Origin: Chaenocephalus aceratus
Taxonomy: Eukaryota > Chordata > Actinopteri > Perciformes > Channichthyidae
Direction: 5' to 3'
Assembly: GCA_023974075.1 (NCBI GenBank)
Contig: CM043801.1
Coordinates: 27,817,736-27,881,735 of the forward strand
DNA: 64,000 nt
Position numbers and translations under genes: made by a program. Positions 9,563-22,500 of this stretch are shown here, piece after piece. The notes under the pieces were generated by a model, which saw only the letters and a program-made list of their open reading frames with translations, did no database searches and had not been told where the DNA came from. Each line of letters begins with the position of its first letter. The first letter of the stretch is position 1.

Positions 9563-12500
9563 ACATTACATTACATTGCATTTAGCTGACGCTTTTATCC
9601 AAAGCTACTTACAATAAGTACATTCGACCAGGAAGACACAACCTTGAAGAAAACAGAATCATATAAGTACATCAGGTTTCATAGAGCCAAGCATTTCAAG
9701 TGCTACTCAACTGGCTTTAGATAAGCCAGTCCTTTATTAGTATATAAGTGCTCTGTTTAGCAGTTCTTTGTTAGTAATTCTATAGCTCGAGGTGGAGTCG
9801 AAAGAGATGAGTTTTCAGTCTGCGCCGGAAGGTGTGTAGGCTTTCTGCTGTCCTGATGTCAATGGGGAGCTCATTCCACCATTTTGGAGCCAGGATAGCA
9901 AACCCACGTGTTTTTGCTGATGGGAACTTGGGTCCCCCTCGCAGCGAGGGTGCAGCGAGTTGTTTGGCAGATGCCGAGCGTAGTGCACGCGCAGGGTGTA
10001 CAGTTTAACCATGTCCTGGATGTAGGAAGGGCCAGATCCATTCGCAGCATGGTATGCAAGTACCAGTGTCTTGAAGTGAATTCTAGCAGTTACCGGAAGC
10101 CAGTGAAGGGAGCGGAGCGGAGTGGTGTGGGAACATTTAGGAAGGTTGAAGACCAGACGAGCCGCTGCATTCTGGATGAGCTGCAGAGGTCGGATGGAAC
10201 ATGCAGGTAGACCAGCCAGGAGGGAGTTGCAGTAGTCTAGGCGTGAGGTGACGAGAGCCTGGACCAGAAGCTGCGTCGCTTTCTGGGTCAGCTGGGGACG
10301 TATCTTCCTGATGTTGTAAAGCGTGTATCTGCAGCAACGGGTTGTAGCAGCGATGTTTGCAGTGAAGGACAGGTTGTTATCTAGGATCACACCCAGATTC
10401 CTTGCAGTCTGGGTCGGGGAAACAACAGAGGTGCCGATGTTGATAGTCAGGTCAAGAGTGGGACAATCTTTTCCCGGAAGGAAAAGCAGTCTTGTCAAGG
10501 TTGAGCTTGAGGTGATGAGCGGACATCCACTGAGAGATGTCAGCTAGACAAGCAGAGATGCGTGCGACGACCTGGGTCTCTGGGAAAGGACAGAATTAAT
10601 TGGGTGTCGTCAGCGTAGCAGTGGTATGAAAAACCATGCAGGCTAATGACAGATCCGAGCGAGTTTGTGTACAGGGAGAAGAGGAGGGGACCAAGAACAG
10701 AGCCCTGAGGGACCCCTGTAGTTAATTGACAAGGGTCGGACTCGGACCCTCTCCAAGTTACCCTGTAGGTACGGTCTTTGAGGTATGAGGTGAGGAGGGA
10801 AAGTGCAGAGCCTGAAACTCCAAGTTCTTGGAGAGTGAGAAGGAGGATCTGATGGTTCACCGTGTCGAATGCAGCAGACAGGTCCAGAAGGATGATGACA
10901 GAGGAGAGGGATGCTGCTTTGGCAGTGTGCAGTTCCTCAGTGACAGCAATGAGAGCAGTTTCTGTGGAGTGACCTGCCTTGAAACCAGACTGGTGCGGAT
11001 CCAGAAGGTTGTTCTGATGGAGATAACAGGAGAGTTGTTTAAAGACAGCGCGTTCAAGTGTTTTAGACCGGAACGGGAGTAGAGAGACAGGCCTGTAGTT
11101 TATAACATCAGACGGGTTGAGAGAGGGTTTCTTTAGGAGAGGGTTTACTCTTGCCTCCTTGAGACTGTTTGGAAAGTGACCAGAAGTTAGAGAAGTGTTG
11201 ATGAAATGGGTGAGAAACGGTAGAATATCAGGAGCGATAGTCTGAAGGAGGTTTGAAGGGATAGGGTCCAGAGGACAGGTGGTAGGGCGGGCAGAGGTAA
11301 TGAGGGTAAGAACCTCACTTGGCGAGAGAGAGGGGAAAAGGAGGTTAGTGTGCGGGTGGAAGGAGGGTCTGGTGACCCAGCGGTGAGTAAAGGTGAGTCA
11401 AAGTGGTTAACAAAGTCGCTTGACAGAGGGGGGAGGGTCCAAGAGGGTGGAGAAGATGGAAAATAGTTTTTTAGGATTGGAATAGGAAGATTGGATCTTA
11501 TCTTGAAAGAAAGTGCTTTTTGCCTGAGAGATCGAAGCACAAAAAGAGGAGAGGAGAGCCTGATAGGTTAGGAGGTCGTCGCGGTGTTCGGATTTCCACC
11601 GTTTCCGCTCTGCTGCCCTAAGGACGGTTCTATTAGCACGCAGTGCGTCATTTAGCCAGGGAGCAGGAGGGGACTGACGAGCCTGCCGAGATGTGAGAGG
11701 ACAGAGAGAGTCCAGAAAGGATGAGAGAGTAGAGAGGAGAGTTTCTGCAGCAGAGTTTGGAGGCAGGAGTTGGAACGAGTCAGAGGAAGAGAGGGCTGAG
11801 AGCACCGATGAGGCAAAGGTAGAGGGGGAGAGGGAACGGAGGTTATGGCGGACAGGTGCAGGATGAGAAGAGATTAGTTTGTTATGTTTGGAAAGGGGTA
11901 GAGAGAATGAAATGAAGAAGTGATCAGATGTGTGGAGCGGGTTTACAGAGAGGTTAGAAGTAGTGCAGTTCCTTGAGAATATGAGATCAAGGACATTGTC
12001 AGCTTTATGAGTTGGTGGGGACGGAGACAGTGAGAAAGCAAAGGCGGTTAACAGAGATGTTAGTTCGTCTATCTTCCCCGTCTGGAGGTTGAAGTCTCCG
12101 AGAAGTACAGCGGGAGGGCCAGTTTCAGGGATGTGTGAGAGGAGATTGTCTAATTCCTCCAAGAAGTCCCCCAAGGCGCCTGGTGGACGGTAGAGAACAA
12201 CAATGGTTAATTGTATAGGATGGGTTACTGTGACGGCATGGAATTCAAAGGTGGAAGGAGTGCAGTTAGGTAGCTCGAAGAGGGAAAAGCTCCATTTGGG
12301 AGAGAGCAGGAGACCAGTACCACCTCCTCTGCCAGTGGGTCTGGGTGTATGGGAGAAGGAATATGCTGTGGAGAGAGCTGCTGGGGTGGATGTGTTGGAT
12401 GGAGTAATCCATGTCTCAGTGAGAGCAAGGAAATCCAGGGTCTGCAGGGAGGCGTAGCCAGAGATGAAGTCAGCCTTAGGAACAGCTGACTGGCAGTTCC

Positions 12501-12710
12501 ACAGGCCGCCTGAAACTAGATGTTGGATGTCAGTGGAGCATGTGGGATAGACGAGAGCAGGCCGGTTATAGCGATTACGAGATACACGGGGCCAGTGATA
12601 ATTGCGAGAAGACACATGAACAGGAATGGAGAAAATACACATGATTATAGCATGAGGGGCTAGAAAGCTAAAGAAAAGAAGATAAGACACCAGCGATACT
12701 TAGCTCAATC
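9563..12710 (-). mobile_element. L2-clade LINE, nearly full length, damaged
   Basis: Minus strand. The 3' end has a short ATTACATTACATTACATTGC (TGTAA-type) tail and the TTTAGCTGACGCTTTTATCC block common at fish L2/SINE 3' ends. The coding region runs 5' to 3' from about 12690 to 9815: an apurinic endonuclease (ALTETWITP, RGGGTGLL, VVLYRPPG, LLGDFNLQ, TSDHFFISF) then a reverse transcriptase ([75 protein letters not shown]). Frame changes near 11410 and 10540 break the ORF. The 5' limit is uncertain; the Harbinger-like element begins at 12834. Confidence 0.9.
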
Positions 12711-12833
12711 AGAGTAGGATTTGCCTCCTCTTTGCCACCCTCGTGACTCCCACAGGACTCCAATGTCTTTGTCAGTCTTACTCCCACAGGACTCCAATGT
12801 TTGAAGCTGACGCTCCAGGAAAGAGCTACCTAA

Positions 12834-15369
12834 GGCTGCGTTCACACGAGGACGAAAACGGCTAAACGCATAGGATTAACGCAAACGCAATCGCAAACAA
12901 GCTTCCGTCCACACTAGAGATGTTAAGATTCACCGATTCGCATCGGTGCACCGGCATAAACGTTCAAGATGCGAGTGCACCGGTTGAAAGAGTGCACATC
13001 GGCTACAGTTTGGGTTGAACCGGGTTGAACTCGCGATGCATCGATTGCGTAGCGTCTTTGCATCGGTAAAAAACCGATTCATTCATATAAAATCCCCTCA
13101 TCTTGTCAACGCTCAGCAGAGACGATCTTTGATATTTGCTTCGCCACTACGGAGGCCGAGAGTCTCAGTTATCAACACACACGGAAGTTGAGGAGAAAGA
13201 GAAACACAGCGCACCGAAATACCTACAAATCAAACGTTTGGCAACACTTCGGATTGTTCAAGAAAGACGGTGTAATAATCCTTTATGCTATATAGTTGAC
13301 CGCAGGTCATGGAGAGTAATCAGGTATCCGTAGACCTTTGTATGAGGTATCGTTATTACTTAACAGGTCTACAGCCATGATACATAGATCCGTCCTAGAT
13401 GCGGGCTTGCATACACACAGTATCACTCCGCAGCCGCACCCCATCAGTAACGTCCTGATGGTATATGTGCGCGGCACTATATACTACAGACGGTCAACTT
13501 GAAAAATCGCTCGCAAATTGTTAACGATGCCGAGCCACTTTAAAGTACACAAGTAGTACGAGGAACTTAGCGACGCACATAAAGAGGCGACATGGGGTCT
13601 GCGGCTGAAAAGAGAAACCTGAAAGTTAGACTATGAGTTGAGGTGAGGTGAGGTGTTCTGTCAGAGAGAGAGGTGTTTAGTTTACAGCAGCCTGTGACGG
13701 CCAATAATAATTTAAATGTCTTCCTTACTGTAAGCAGTTATGAAATACCTGTTTGTGAAAGGTTATTTGTATTCTTTATTGTTATAGAACCCACTGCTTT
13801 CTGCTCACGGGTGAGTCAGCCTATGAATGAGTGTTAAGCACATCAGGCTGGCAGCTGTATGGGCATTGCACTATGGTAGCTGTTATTTGCACATTGTTAA
13901 TCATGAGCAATGCATCCTTACATTGTTTAACTGTGAGGTGTTATACAATTGTACTCTGGAGAGCTTTTAAAGGTAAAAAAATAAACGGCATGATGGGATG
14001 TGCAGTACCAAATATGTAAAGCACTTTTTTGTTAATGTATGATTTGCTGCATATAAGGAATAAAACAAAAATCCTCTGTCGTACCATATTGAAGTATCAT
14101 TATTTTTGCATAGTGTTGAATCGCACCGAATCGCATAATGTTGAATCAAATCGTATCGAACTGTATCGCAACAGGGGTGAATCGTATCGTATCGCATCGC
14201 CTGGTGTTTCGTATCGTGGCAACGTATCGAGATGCGCATCGCATCGGCCTCAGTGATGGAGATGCACATCTCTAGTCCACACGCAATAGTTATCCGGATA
14301 GTGTCTGCCCACACAAGACCGCTCCGTTTAGCTCCAACCGCTGGAGAAGCTGCAGTACATATGCAGGAGCCTGTACGTGGCGCTGTAACTTCCTCCACAC
14401 AAGCAGAAGAAGCATGGTTGTCATGGTTGCCCTTCTGTTTATTCTCCGCGGTGGGGGCCGAGGAAACCGGGCAGAGTTTTTCGCCAGTCAACGTGTATTA
14501 AAGTTTAAATCTTCCGGACAAAATTATAAAAGTGCCGGTCAAAGGTCTTCTTTGTTATTTATTGAGCTTTAAAACAAATGAATAACGACTCTATATAATA
14601 TAATAATAAAATACACGGAGCCTCTCTTTTTCCTCCCTCTCTTCGGACAGCGTCAGTGTCTGTCATGTCATGCAGCATCTGATCCAGTAATGAGTGACCC
14701 GGCCGACAGTAAAAATAAACATATTTATAACTAGTTTAGGGAGTTTGAGAGGTAATTAAAATAGCTAAGGGTGATGATCTGACTTGAAGTGTGTGTTTTG
14801 CTGCAGCGGGAGGAGCTGCAGGTGAGCAGAGCTGCGTGTCTCCGTCCTGTCAGAATAGACTTCACTCGCGTTTAGGTCCATATCGAGAGAAAGATAAATA
14901 ATCTGAATTCAGGGTGCAGTTTACTTTGACGCGGGGGTGAGCAGCAGAGGTGGGGAGATGCGGGGCTATTGCCTCATCATTATTGCTGTAGATGTTGCAC
15001 AAACAACTGTAGCATGGTCAATAGCGTCCGGAGCACGATAGCAACTCTGCGATCCGCCATTGTTGTTGTTGTTGGTGGCGAAACACTTCAGCAATGGTGC
15101 GGGGTAAGCGGAGGTGTGCAGAAGAGGTGAGGAGATGCGGGGCTATTGCGCAATCACTATCAGTGATCAGAAAATGATCGTATAGGGCGTACACACGGAG
15201 CCGTTTGACCCCCCAGAGAGTTGTGTATGCCGTTCTATCCACCTTGGGACCCGTTATCGTTTCCTCAGTCGTTTAGTGCCGTATTCGGTCGTCCTCGTGT
15301 GGCCGAACGGTCTATATGACACTAAACAGTAATGCAAACGACCGTTTTCGTCCTCGTGTGGCCGCAGCC
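12834..15369. mobile_element. Harbinger-like element, non-autonomous
   Basis: The terminal inverted repeats GGCTGCGTTCACACGAGGAC (left) and GGCTGCGGCCACACGAGGAC (right, reverse complement) extend to ACGAAAACGG. The flanking TAA at 12831-12833 and 15370-15372 fits the 3-bp target duplication of PIF/Harbinger elements. No transposase was found. A hAT element sits inside it, and its interior (14330-14640) is related to 4300-4745. The superfamily call rests on duplication length only. Confidence 0.75.
12915..14274. mobile_element. Nested non-autonomous hAT element
   Basis: Ends TAGAGATG and CATCTCTA are inverted, flanked by the 8-bp duplication GTCCACAC (12907-12914 and 14275-14282). Subterminal regions are rich in CACCGATTCGCATCGG and related GAATCG/CGATTC words, as in hAT elements that carry transposase-binding repeats. 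No intact coding region was recognised in its 1.36 kb. Confidence 0.88.
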
Positions 15370-15372
15370 TAA

Positions 15373-15804
15373 AATGGACGCCTGATTGCTGAGTTCTCAC
15401 AGCTGTGGGGCCACGCCACTCTAATTAGTTAACTCTCTACAGCTGATGGGCGACAGCTGAGAGGCCCTGCCTATTGTAATGCAGGCTTGAATGCCTACTG
15501 AGACCTGTGTAACAGGTTCACGTGAGCAGATCTGAGATTTAAAATCTCTCAAAAGCGCCGTTTTAGCTACAATAACTACAATAATTCCATATTCTTCAGT
15601 ATTTAATGCTACTTTCAAATCGTATCAAAAGAACATTCATTTCCAAGATGTTCAAATTTGTTTCGACAAAACAAATGTTGTACATGTCACAAATCATTGC
15701 TTGCATAACCCTACTTTTAAGTAGGGCTCCTTTTATTATTTGAGTAATTTAGTGTTCTAGTCTTATTTCCTTCCCTGTAAATAATGTATATTGTGTTTGT
15801 TAAG
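15373..15804 (+). promoter_or_regulatory. Presumed upstream region of the right E2/U-box gene
   Basis: About 430 bp between the Harbinger-like element and the first recognised coding exon. No clear TATA box or interferon-type site was picked out. A non-coding first exon further left is possible, because TTTGTTAAG before the ATG could be a splice acceptor. Confidence 0.3.
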
Positions 15805-16551
15805 ATGGATGCAATACTCAACACACTTAAGCAGTTCAGACTGGAGTCTTACTGCAACCAGTTGGTCCAGCTGGGCGTGAAGGATTCAAGAGATTTCCTG
15901 GATAGCGTTACAGATGAAGATCTGGACAACATGGGTGAGATGAACTTCAACTTGAAACCAAAGACTGTAAAAAAAAAATGCAGCTGACACTCAGTAGAAA
16001 ACATCTTGTCTGGAGATGTAATTTATCCTTCCTTTTTATTAAGGCCCATCACATTACCGGAAAATAAACCATGTAGGCTTACACAGCAATTCAACTGTAG
16101 TAAATACCTTTTTGTAACATTTTATCCAATTCAAATGCTACTTCTTCACACTGTGATAGGTGTTGATTCATCAACAGTGGTAGTTCTGTAGGTTATAGGT
16201 TGTGTGTCATAGTTTCAATAGATAGCAGTTACTTCTACTGTGTGCTTATATAGGTGTCTTATAGCATAAATGTGCATACAATGTCATTCACACTTCTCAT
16301 TTAATGAACAAATCAAAGTAAATTAAAACAAGTATTTTTGAATCAAATGTTCATTTATAAATATAATACACTTACTGAATTAAATACCGGTATTGCAGGT
16401 TTTAGTCGTGTGGAGAAGAACCGCTTTTCAGCGATGAAAAACTTTCTTCAAAGAGCTCCGGAGCAGCAGGTTCAAACTGTGACGCATGTGCACAAGTCCT
16501 TCTGTCTGCAGTACACATACCCCAAATGTGCTCAACCAAAACAAATAACAG
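15805..16551 (+). other. SAM domain (exons 1-2)
   Basis: Exon 1 ends ...DEDLDNMG, and splicing at 15934/16399 continues FSRVEKNRFSAMKNFLQ. Together they make the five-helix SAM pattern (LNTLKQFRLESYCNQLVQLG, then a late basic helix). SAM domains usually mediate oligomerisation or partner binding. The intron splits the last two helices, and the exon 1 read-through form would truncate the domain. Confidence 0.7.
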
Positions 16552-19500
16552 GTAAAGGTATTTGTATTATCCACTTTTTAGATGAACCAGGGCTAGCCAC
16601 TGCCACAAAGTAGCCCAATATGTATCAGACAGTGGGCTGTGACGTGTTAGAAATTAGATGTGGTCTGAGATGTGCTTCTGAAAACATTGGTAATTTTGAT
16701 CTAACAGATATGGATCCAGCAAAAACCACAGTTGAGGATCTGATGATGAGGATCTGCCATCTTGAAAGTGTTGGTAATTCCAAAGGAGTCTGTCTCTACA
16801 CCATCGATGGGATGCCCTTGACAGATGATCCCTTCTTCAACACATGTGAGTAAACCTGAACTACTCATGATAAAATGCAAGATATTTTTACGGTTCTGTG
16901 TCCAACAGTGACTACAAGGGTATGGAAGCATCCGTAATGTTGAACCATGACTCGGCTCTTCTTTTTATTGTAAGAAAATGTTTGTTAACAAGTCCACCAT
17001 GTCATTTCAAATGTTGTTTTGCTTACACAGGGTCCTTGAAAGACAGACATATTGAAAATGGAGCTGTGATTTATGCTATGTTTACGCCAAGGGAAAACCT
17101 GAAACAGTTTCCTCAAATACCAAAGCGAGAGGTTGTTGAAACCCTTGGAAGCGATATTGTTCGATGCCACATCATGCTCAAGGTGGGTCTAAATGTTATG
17201 GTCATTAAGCAACTAATGATATTAACATCTGATAATATGTTTGATTTATGGCCCTATTTTTTATATAATTCTATGACCAAATTATATACTTATAATCCAG
17301 CACATTATTATTTACTTATTACATACAGGGAGACTTTCAAGTGACGGTGAAGTTGGCAAGTGACACAATAACAAATCTGAGACTCAAGCTGGCTAACAGA
17401 AGTGGAATCCCAGCACATGTCCTTCATTACAAGTAAATATCTAATCCTCACACCAATGCCGATTCTTCTTTGTCAACACAGTCAGATTTAATGTCTCTCC
17501 TGTACAGAGGTCGACGTGGTGGTGGTGACACTCTGGAGAGTTGTGGGATCTCTGAAGGGTCAACCGTTAACTTCTATTTGTCCTCATTTCCTGACGAGAC
17601 GTCATACGACGAGGCGTTCTTCATTCATGATTTTTTGCCTTCAATCCCACAAACCCAGAAAGGAATCAGTGTGTTCTTGTCTTCAGTGTATGCTGTTGTA
17701 AGTTTCAATGTATAGACCATTATCAGTTCACATTTCAGAACCACCCTACAACCATTGGACAAAAAATTGATATGCTATTTTGTACAGACAGTTATTGTCC
17801 CCCTCAGAAGGAATGACAATAACTCTTGTGAATGATTCACTTTTAATCTAGCATCTTTAAACTAAAGACCAAAGTTGTCAAATACTTTGAACTTTGACCT
17901 CAATTGCATTCAGTGCTGATAGGAAAATATGATATTGTTAAAATGCTAAACTAGGGGGATAATGATAATACAGAGTATACTTGTTATAATGCATCAGCAT
18001 TTTAGCATTGTCATTGTGTGCATGGCAAGTCACAGATGTGGTTGTTATTGATATTGATTTTGGACTTTTTTTTGGTACAGATTATTGTAATTTAGATATT
18101 TCTTTACATACCCATTGCAGTTGGTACTTGTACATAAATGTATGTTGCAATTGTATTGCTTTTCCTTTTCTAGAAAAGTCATTATGGAACAAAGCTGCTG
18201 AAACTGATTGCTACATACGGAAACTGACTGGATGTCACCCTCTCGCCCAAAGTCTGCATCAGTTGTGCTGCAGGAATGAAAGACTAACCAGGAACCAGAA
18301 GGTAAACAATATGAGCGAATTGTGGTGTTACTAGCCCATTATACATCAAGTGCTGTGATTTTTTTTTGCTTGCAAAACATTTCAATCTTTTAACATTTCC
18401 TGCAAAAAGAACATCTGTTCACTTTTATATTTGTCACCGCTGAAGATTTAATTAAAAATATCTGCATTGTTTCAGGAAAGATGTTTTCCTATCATTTGGG
18501 TAAATTGAACCTTTACACGGTGATACATGCTTTATGTCAGTTCCCCTTCCTTCAGACATACTTGTTCCTGTGTTGTAGATTGCAGTGGTAGAAGGCTTGT
18601 ACCTCCTCTTCAGAGAGCTACTTCCTCAGCCTGGAAGACCACAAGGAGAGAATCTCATTAAGGACCTGGATGTCTTTGAGAACTCTCTGTACTGCTGGGC
18701 ACATCTCCTATCAGAAGCAAAGGTATGAGGATACTGAGGCTTGAACAATTTGGCTCGTGTGGCGTTAAATAAATAATAATTTTTACTGAAATCTGTCCAT
18801 AATTGCCAGGGTTTTGTTGGTAAGGCTTAGCGTTCAATATTTAGGTTATATGCTACATGGCTTGATCTTGTTAAGGTAAATTCCAATTTGAATGTTGACC
18901 ACTTCAGTAATGATCACCTTTTTTTGACAGAAACAATCAGGACACCATGAGAACTACGCACCAATCACTGTCACGTCTGAAGATGGCAGCCGCTTCTCTC
19001 AACCAGTCAGAGTACCTGGAGTACCCGGAGCATTGGAATGGGCTTATGTTCGTCAGAAAATCCAAGGTAAAACTAAAATGTCATACATATCACACAGTAC
19101 ATAATGTTTACAAGAGGCACATCATAGAAGATGTATTAAAAAGGAAGCAGAGGTCAATTACAAAATACAAATAGCTGCCTGATCATTTACTGATCCGATC
19201 CGATTTTTTAATACTTAAAAAAAACTTTTTATGAGCTGATCCCTTTATGAACACTAGAAGGAACAGTAAAAAAGCAGCTGCAGTGACCTAGTTAATAATA
19301 ATAATGATAATAATAATAAGAGACACATGGATGGGAAAAAAAACACAAGATGCAATCAAGTTAGGTGGAGTTTTGATGTGGGGATAAGAAGTTTAACTGG
19401 TGAAGGCAAGCTTGAAGAGGTGGATTTTAAAGGCTTGTTTGAAGGATGGTAAGGTGGGTGACTAACTGATATGGTTGGGTGTCCCAACTGTATTAGAATT

Positions 19501-22500
19501 AATTCAAAGTAACACAAATTGTTTTTAAATAACTGTATTTTATTAGTGAATGGTGCTGTAATCAGTTACATTTTGTTTAGATGGAAAGAAAATTCCCAAC
19601 TGCACTGAAGAGGTTTTGCGTGGAACATCAATAAAGAAAGCCACCGACATTGAGAAGGTTCTGCTCAGTCTGCCTCCATTCGTCAGAACCTATCCTCTTT
19701 GGATTCACAAGGACAAGACGGCTGGCCAGAAGTAACTATCATTACAGTTTCATTACATTACTTTAATGAGATGCTTTTCATGTCTGTTGCAATTGGACCT
19801 GGCTATGTTTTCACTAACCGGTCCAATTTAATTAAAGCTTTAAGATCAACAATGAGAAGACTTTTGGAAGTATGATGGAAGAATTAAAATCTCCCGACCA
19901 TCAATGCCTCAATGTGACCCCACCTCTGCATTTGAAGGATCTCGGACTGTGTGAAGCACGCCTTGTTCTACTGAGTGAAGGTACTCTGTGGATGGGTATT
20001 TCCTGCCTGTGCAAATAATACTGTATGTTTCCACTGGTATTGTTATCTTTTCAGAGTTATTTATTTACGAGGGTTATTTTACATTTAAAATATATAAGAA
20101 ATGTTACTCTTAAATTTGACAGTAAGCTAATTATCTCATTTTCTTCTGCAGATTATGTGGAGGTTTTCACAAATAGTGGCCTAACATTATCAATGCAATG
20201 CTTCAACAAGCACTACATTACAACACAATACAACATAATATGATACAATACATATATACTGTATACACATAGACACACATATACATATACACACATTTAG
20301 AGTTAGCAATTAAAATACAAATAGACAGTAAATATTAAACATCCATTGGTTTGAGTCTAGTCTAGTGGGCTAAACTGCTAAACGGGTGAATTGAATAGTA
20401 TTCTAAATTACTTCAACAGTACAAATATATACAGTAGTAACAATCTGTTCATGGGAGAAATAGTGTCTCGTGCTGGACATTACATAAACATGTTTTAAAA
20501 GCATTGCCAGAGATGATGTAGTATGATAACTCATCGTGGCAATGAATGGTATGGATTAGACCATGTGCACCTATTGTTTTATTTTTCCCTGGGTAAGAAA
20601 CAAGGATCAACCAGTTGTTAAAAATAAATGTACTCAAGTAATGTACTTTAATGGTACAATTATGAAGTACTTTACTATAGTATTTACAACTTGCTAGTTT
20701 ATAGTCTTTCAATACATGTCAGAGGAAATTTACTTTTTCCTTGTTACACTGACACATTCATTTGACAGCTATAGTTACTTTGATTTTACATACTAAACAT
20801 CATGTTACAATTATGCAATATTTATAATTTAAAGGCCCTGTATAGACACATGTTAATAGTGTGCACCTTATTCTCGAACAGTCTGAAAGGGACCTCACAC
20901 TGGTTTCCATATTGTCTCTGACATTAATGTTTCATGTTCAGCAGGCTTTTTAATGTAATTTATTTTAATTATGTTTTATTTCCCTCTGCCAGACAACATT
21001 GGTGTGTGTTTGGGAAAAGTGAAGTGTTCCCCTGATATGATCAGTGTGCTTGATTGTTTGGATGGCAAAAACAAAACAGTGGATGTGAATTTGTTGGCAG
21101 CCAGGTAAGCACCTTTACGGTATCTTGTATTTAATTTTCAAAGAAGCACTCAAATATATTTCCTCTCACCTGTTTTTTCATTCCTTTGTAAAATAAATAC
21201 ATTTTTAACGTATTATTTTTTTATACATTTCTTTGACATTGAACACAGGACTGGTGACCATGGTGATGGCCGGACATTTGTCACAACCAGGACTCCAAAA
21301 GAGGCTATACTGGTAACTTTGTCTGTCTCTCCTTTGAACGTTTCTTTTAAAGACGTGGGACTGACGGGGCTGTACACATTCACAATATGACTTTCTTGAC
21401 TTGAATGTTCATTAGGTGCTGATAGACACAAGCTCCTCCATGGAGGAAGAGTGCTATGCAAGTGCAGAAATACAGAAGATCCACGCTGTGAAAGAGCTCT
21501 TTGACAACTTCGCTACGAGGACCATGGCTTATGATTTTTGTCACATCATCGGTCTTGTGAAGTTCGACTCCCTGGTGAAAACTCTTCACACATTCACAGA
21601 AAATCTGGAAACGTTCAAGGTAAAGTCAGTGTATCCGTCTTTAATTTAAGAACAGTTTATGTCAGATTGTAAAGCAGTGATAAACCTCTTTTTTCCATTT
21701 GTAGGAACACATGCGTAACATTGAAGCAAGTGGATGCACTCTGCTGTACGACTGCTCTGCGACGGGGGGCGTCTGAGCTGGAAAAGGTCAAGACGAGGTT
21801 TCCGGATTGTAGACTCCGCATCATGTGTCTTACTGATGGAAATGATTCTGGGTAAACTACTTCCTCTAATCATGCTATAGTATCATGTTCATACTTCACC
21901 TGTAACTATGTGCAAGAAGACAATTAATAATGTCATAAGTAACAATGACAAATAAGTTATAACAGATCATTTAACTTTTAGCTGAAATCTCAATGTTTTC
22001 TTTCTTACTTTCCATAGATCCTGCATCGAGCCAGATGCAGTTACAGCCAAACTGCTGAAGTCTAACATCGTTGTTGACTCAATCCTTCTTGGAAATGTGG
22101 AGAATAACATGCTGCATGGAATCAGCAATGCAACAGGTAAGGCCTCTTTTGAAAGAGAGCGCTTTAGATAATATCCCAGTGATATACTTCTAGAATCATG
22201 CTTCTAGAAGTGTAATATTCTGATTATGTCATTATGCATTCTGCCAATTCAAGAGAACTCATCACAATCCTCATTGAAGTATTTTACTTAATGATGTTGA
22301 CTATTATTTCTTCTTAAATTGCATTTCAAGGTATTTAACACCAAAAGGCTCATTAATATACACACATACTGTATATTGCCTTTGGTACAATATAAGTGTG
22401 AGCATTTTGTGTTTTTCAAAGTCACAATTAGCGTTTAAATGATTAAGTTAACATCTTGTAAGTTGGGACACTGTATTGTATCTGAAAAGTCTGTTTTGAT

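Noticed and set aside
12203..12457. Plus-strand open frame over the LINE
   Set aside because: Antisense to the endonuclease coding frame of the minus-strand L2 LINE.
15784..15804. Upstream ATG giving seven extra residues
   Set aside because: MYIVFVK precedes the SAM start and adds nothing recognisable; TTTGTTAAG before MDAIL may be a splice acceptor, so the ATG at 15805 was preferred.
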